The translations under genes were made by a program, and so were the position numbers. This document shows positions 62,372-64,000 of a DNA stretch of 64,000 nucleotides, one piece after another. Position 1 is the first letter of the stretch, and each line of letters opens with the position of its first letter. The stretch spans positions 124,001-188,000 of the forward strand of contig NZ_JXSY01000002.1 in NCBI RefSeq assembly GCF_004329715.1, in the 5' to 3' direction. The notes under the pieces were generated by a model. It made no database searches. It worked only from the letters and a program-made list of their open reading frames with translations, and was not told the origin of the DNA. Origin of the DNA: Bowmanella sp. JS7-9 (GTDB lineage Bacteria > Pseudomonadota > Gammaproteobacteria > Enterobacterales > Alteromonadaceae).

Positions 62372-63132
62372 GTTTTGGCCTTCAGGTTACGTTTCATCAG
62401 GTAAAAATAGGCACCTGGCCACAGGCGATAGAGCACACTGGCAAAATAGGTCAGGCGATCGCCATAAACACGTGGCTTGCGGGTTTGCACTGCGTGAATG
62501 ATCCGCGTTGCCATCCACTGACTGCTTTGTACCTTGCCCACCACAGTGCGTGCCTGCGGGGCGGTTTGCCCATCGCCACCCAGTGCGTTTTGTTCGATGG
62601 CGGTGGCCAGAAAGCTAGGGTAGACATTTACTATGTGCAGCGACGTCTCGGCGCGCAGTGTTTCAAAATACTGATGCAGCGCAGCCTTTGACGCACAGTA
62701 ACCGGCACGCTCGGTGACCGGCATCCAACCTGCCATGGAACTGATATTCACCACCGCGCCGTTATTTTGCGTAAGTAACGGCAGCAGAGCATGGGCTAAA
62801 CGCACCGGCGCGAAGAAATTCACCTGCATGACCCGTTCAATCACGTCCGGTTCGGTGACACTGGCCAGTGAGCGATGGGTAATGCCGGCATTATTGATCA
62901 GTAAGGCCAGATCCCCATGATGCGCCTGGATATGCCGGCAAAATGTCTGCAGTGCAACGGGATCACACAGATCCAACACATAAGTGTCATGCCCCGGCAG
63001 CGTCTGTTGGAGATTATTCAGGCCGGTTTGGTCGCGATCAACCAGTACCAGCTGATAATTATGTGCCAGCAGGATGGCCAGGTCTTTACCCAGCCCGGAT
63101 GCTGCACCGGTGATAATGGCTTTTGGCTTCAT
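62368..63132 (-). CDS. Short-chain dehydrogenase/reductase (SDR)
   Basis: This is a 254-residue classical SDR. It has the cofactor motif TGAASGLGKD (TGxxxGxG), the NNAG motif (LLINNAGITHRS), the catalytic Ser in VVNISSMAGW and the YxxxK motif as YCASK. A basic, aromatic C-terminus (LYRLWPGAYFYLMKRNLKAK) could bind the membrane. The substrate is unknown. It overlaps both neighbours by 4 bp (TauE/SafE gene and epimerase gene), indicating one operon. Confidence 0.92.
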   Translation of the reverse strand: MKPKAIITGAASGLGKDLAILLAHNYQLVLVDRDQTGLNNLQQTLPGHDTYVLDLCDPVALQTFCRHIQAHHGDLALLINNAGITHRSLASVTEPDVIERVMQVNFFAPVRLAHALLPLLTQNNGAVVNISSMAGWMPVTERAGYCASKAALHQYFETLRAETSLHIVNVYPSFLATAIEQNALGGDGQTAPQARTVVGKVQSSQWMATRIIHAVQTRKPRVYGDRLTYFASVLYRLWPGAYFYLMKRNLKAKT

Positions 63133-64000
63133 GGCAGCAATCCATTGTGCCGTGCATAAAATTCCAGCACCTGTTGCGAAGTTTTTCGCGGGATGTAACC
63201 AAATTGCTGTTTAAGCGCCTGATTGTCCAGTACCGGACGATAACGTAAAAAATCCAACTGCTCCGGCCCATAAGGGGTCAGCTTAAACAGCCTGCCAATC
63301 CACAGCATTGCTTTAAGTAAGCCGGCCGGCAAGGTTAACAAGGGTTTATGCAGGGTGGCTGCGATCTCATCGATGCTCAGGGCACCATCGCCGGCCAGAT
63401 TAAAAATTCCATCTCGCTGTTGCTCGATCCCCTGACAAATAATCCCGATGACGTCCTCATCCCAGATAAACACGAACGGTGATGGACTGCCGGCAATTTT
63501 CAGCATGCGCGGGCGCTGAAATAAACGGGTAATTAAGTTGTTGGTGTGTTGCCCAAGCACGGTACCCGGGCGCAACACCAACTGGCGCAGTTGCGGATGT
63601 TTGGTCCGCGCATCGCGCAACATGCTCTCAATCAGGCGTTTGTGGTGACTGTAGGAAAATGCCGAATTGCCGCGTAGCGGGTGTTGTTCGGTTAACCACG
63701 CAGGATTGTCGGCGTGGTAACCATAGGCAGCGCCGCTACTGGTCACAATCAATTGCGTCACGCCATTGGCCACACTCGCATCCAGCACATTTTGTGTGCC
63801 ATTAATATCGATATCGTAATCGCGCTGGGGATCCTGTCCCGGGTTCATCACGCTGGCCAGATGCACTACCTGCTCAATATTGTGTTCGGCGATAAGCGCT
63901 GACAAGCCGTTATCGCGGATGTCCATCGGCACATATTGGTAGTGGGGCGCTTGCAAGCTGCTGGCCGGCTGAATATCGACACCCAGTACATAATGTTCAC
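63129..64000 (-). CDS. NAD-dependent epimerase/dehydratase, 5'-truncated by the window
   Basis: This is an extended-SDR protein. The frame is open to base 64000, reading EHYVLGVDIQPASS before the first visible in-window start-like codon, so the N-terminal GxxGxxG part lies outside. Visible are VVHLASVMNPG, the catalytic region VTSSGAAYGYH with Ser, and YSHHK as YxxxK. The C-terminal half includes VLRPGTVLG and FVFIWDEDVIG, typical of sugar-nucleotide or steroid-type epimerase relatives. The substrate is unknown. It appears to be the first of the three visible genes of the epimerase-SDR-TauE/SafE unit. Confidence 0.9.
   Translation of the reverse strand, partial: EHYVLGVDIQPASSLQAPHYQYVPMDIRDNGLSALIAEHNIEQVVHLASVMNPGQDPQRDYDIDINGTQNVLDASVANGVTQLIVTSSGAAYGYHADNPAWLTEQHPLRGNSAFSYSHHKRLIESMLRDARTKHPQLRQLVLRPGTVLGQHTNNLITRLFQRPRMLKIAGSPSPFVFIWDEDVIGIICQGIEQQRDGIFNLAGDGALSIDEIAATLHKPLLTLPAGLLKAMLWIGRLFKLTPYGPEQLDFLRYRPVLDNQALKQQFGYIPRKTSQQVLEFYARHNGLLP

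Overview
The window is a stretch of gammaproteobacterial chromosome at roughly half G+C. It is almost entirely housekeeping genes, tightly packed, in operon orders recognisable from Escherichia coli. The mix of gene content (a SucB with two lipoyl domains, tpiA between glmM and secG, and a MAPEG protein, a GNAT protein and a carbonic anhydrase inserted among the nus/pnp genes) suggests an Alteromonadales/Alteromonadaceae-type marine or aquatic bacterium. That placement is inference, because no rRNA is present.

Region 1 (1-8.6 kb, plus strand) is the TCA-cycle block: the 3' part of sdhA, then sdhB, a strong terminator, and sucABCD. glnS follows (8.7-10.4 kb) and converges on yhbY across a shared terminator.

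Region 2 (10.8-28.8 kb, plus strand) is the translation and RNA-metabolism block: rlmE-ftsH (preceded by a heat-shock-like promoter), folP, glmM, tpiA-secG, tRNA-Leu(GAG), initiator tRNA-Met, rimP-nusA-infB, a MAPEG protein, rbfA-truB, rpsO, pnp, a GNAT protein, a beta-carbonic anhydrase and nlpI with a putative membrane-anchored zinc protease. Most units end in clear intrinsic terminators.

Region 3 (29.9-43.2 kb, minus strand) holds lipoate and cell-envelope genes: ybeD-lipB-lipA-sprT; dacA; and the long series leuS-lptE-holA-nadD-rsfS-rlmH-mrdA-mrdB-rlpA, with many 1-17 nt overlaps.

Region 4 (43.3-50.3 kb) is the most accessory part: an M3 peptidase lipoprotein (dcp-like), a small two-helix membrane protein, an AT-rich HNH-endonuclease-like gene that looks acquired, a chloramphenicol-acetyltransferase-like enzyme and a Lon-family protease with an unusual P-loop.

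Region 5 (50.3-61.5 kb) is again E. coli-like: miaB-ybeZ-ybeY-corC-lnt (minus), a small orphan secreted protein, ubiF (plus), a DUF1275 membrane protein, a small periplasmic protein, a haloacid dehalogenase, an AGCS sodium/amino-acid symporter, and a tRNA operon Met-Leu(TAG)-Gln-Gln with a near-consensus promoter. The window ends with a TauE/SafE-type permease, a short-chain dehydrogenase and a truncated NAD-dependent epimerase (61.6-64 kb, minus).

I found no CRISPR array, insertion sequence, prophage or obvious novel multi-gene system. The items most worth a second look are the AT-rich HNH gene, the Lon-like protease with a degenerate Walker A, the protease next to nlpI, the orphan secreted protein beside miaB, and several regulatory signals.
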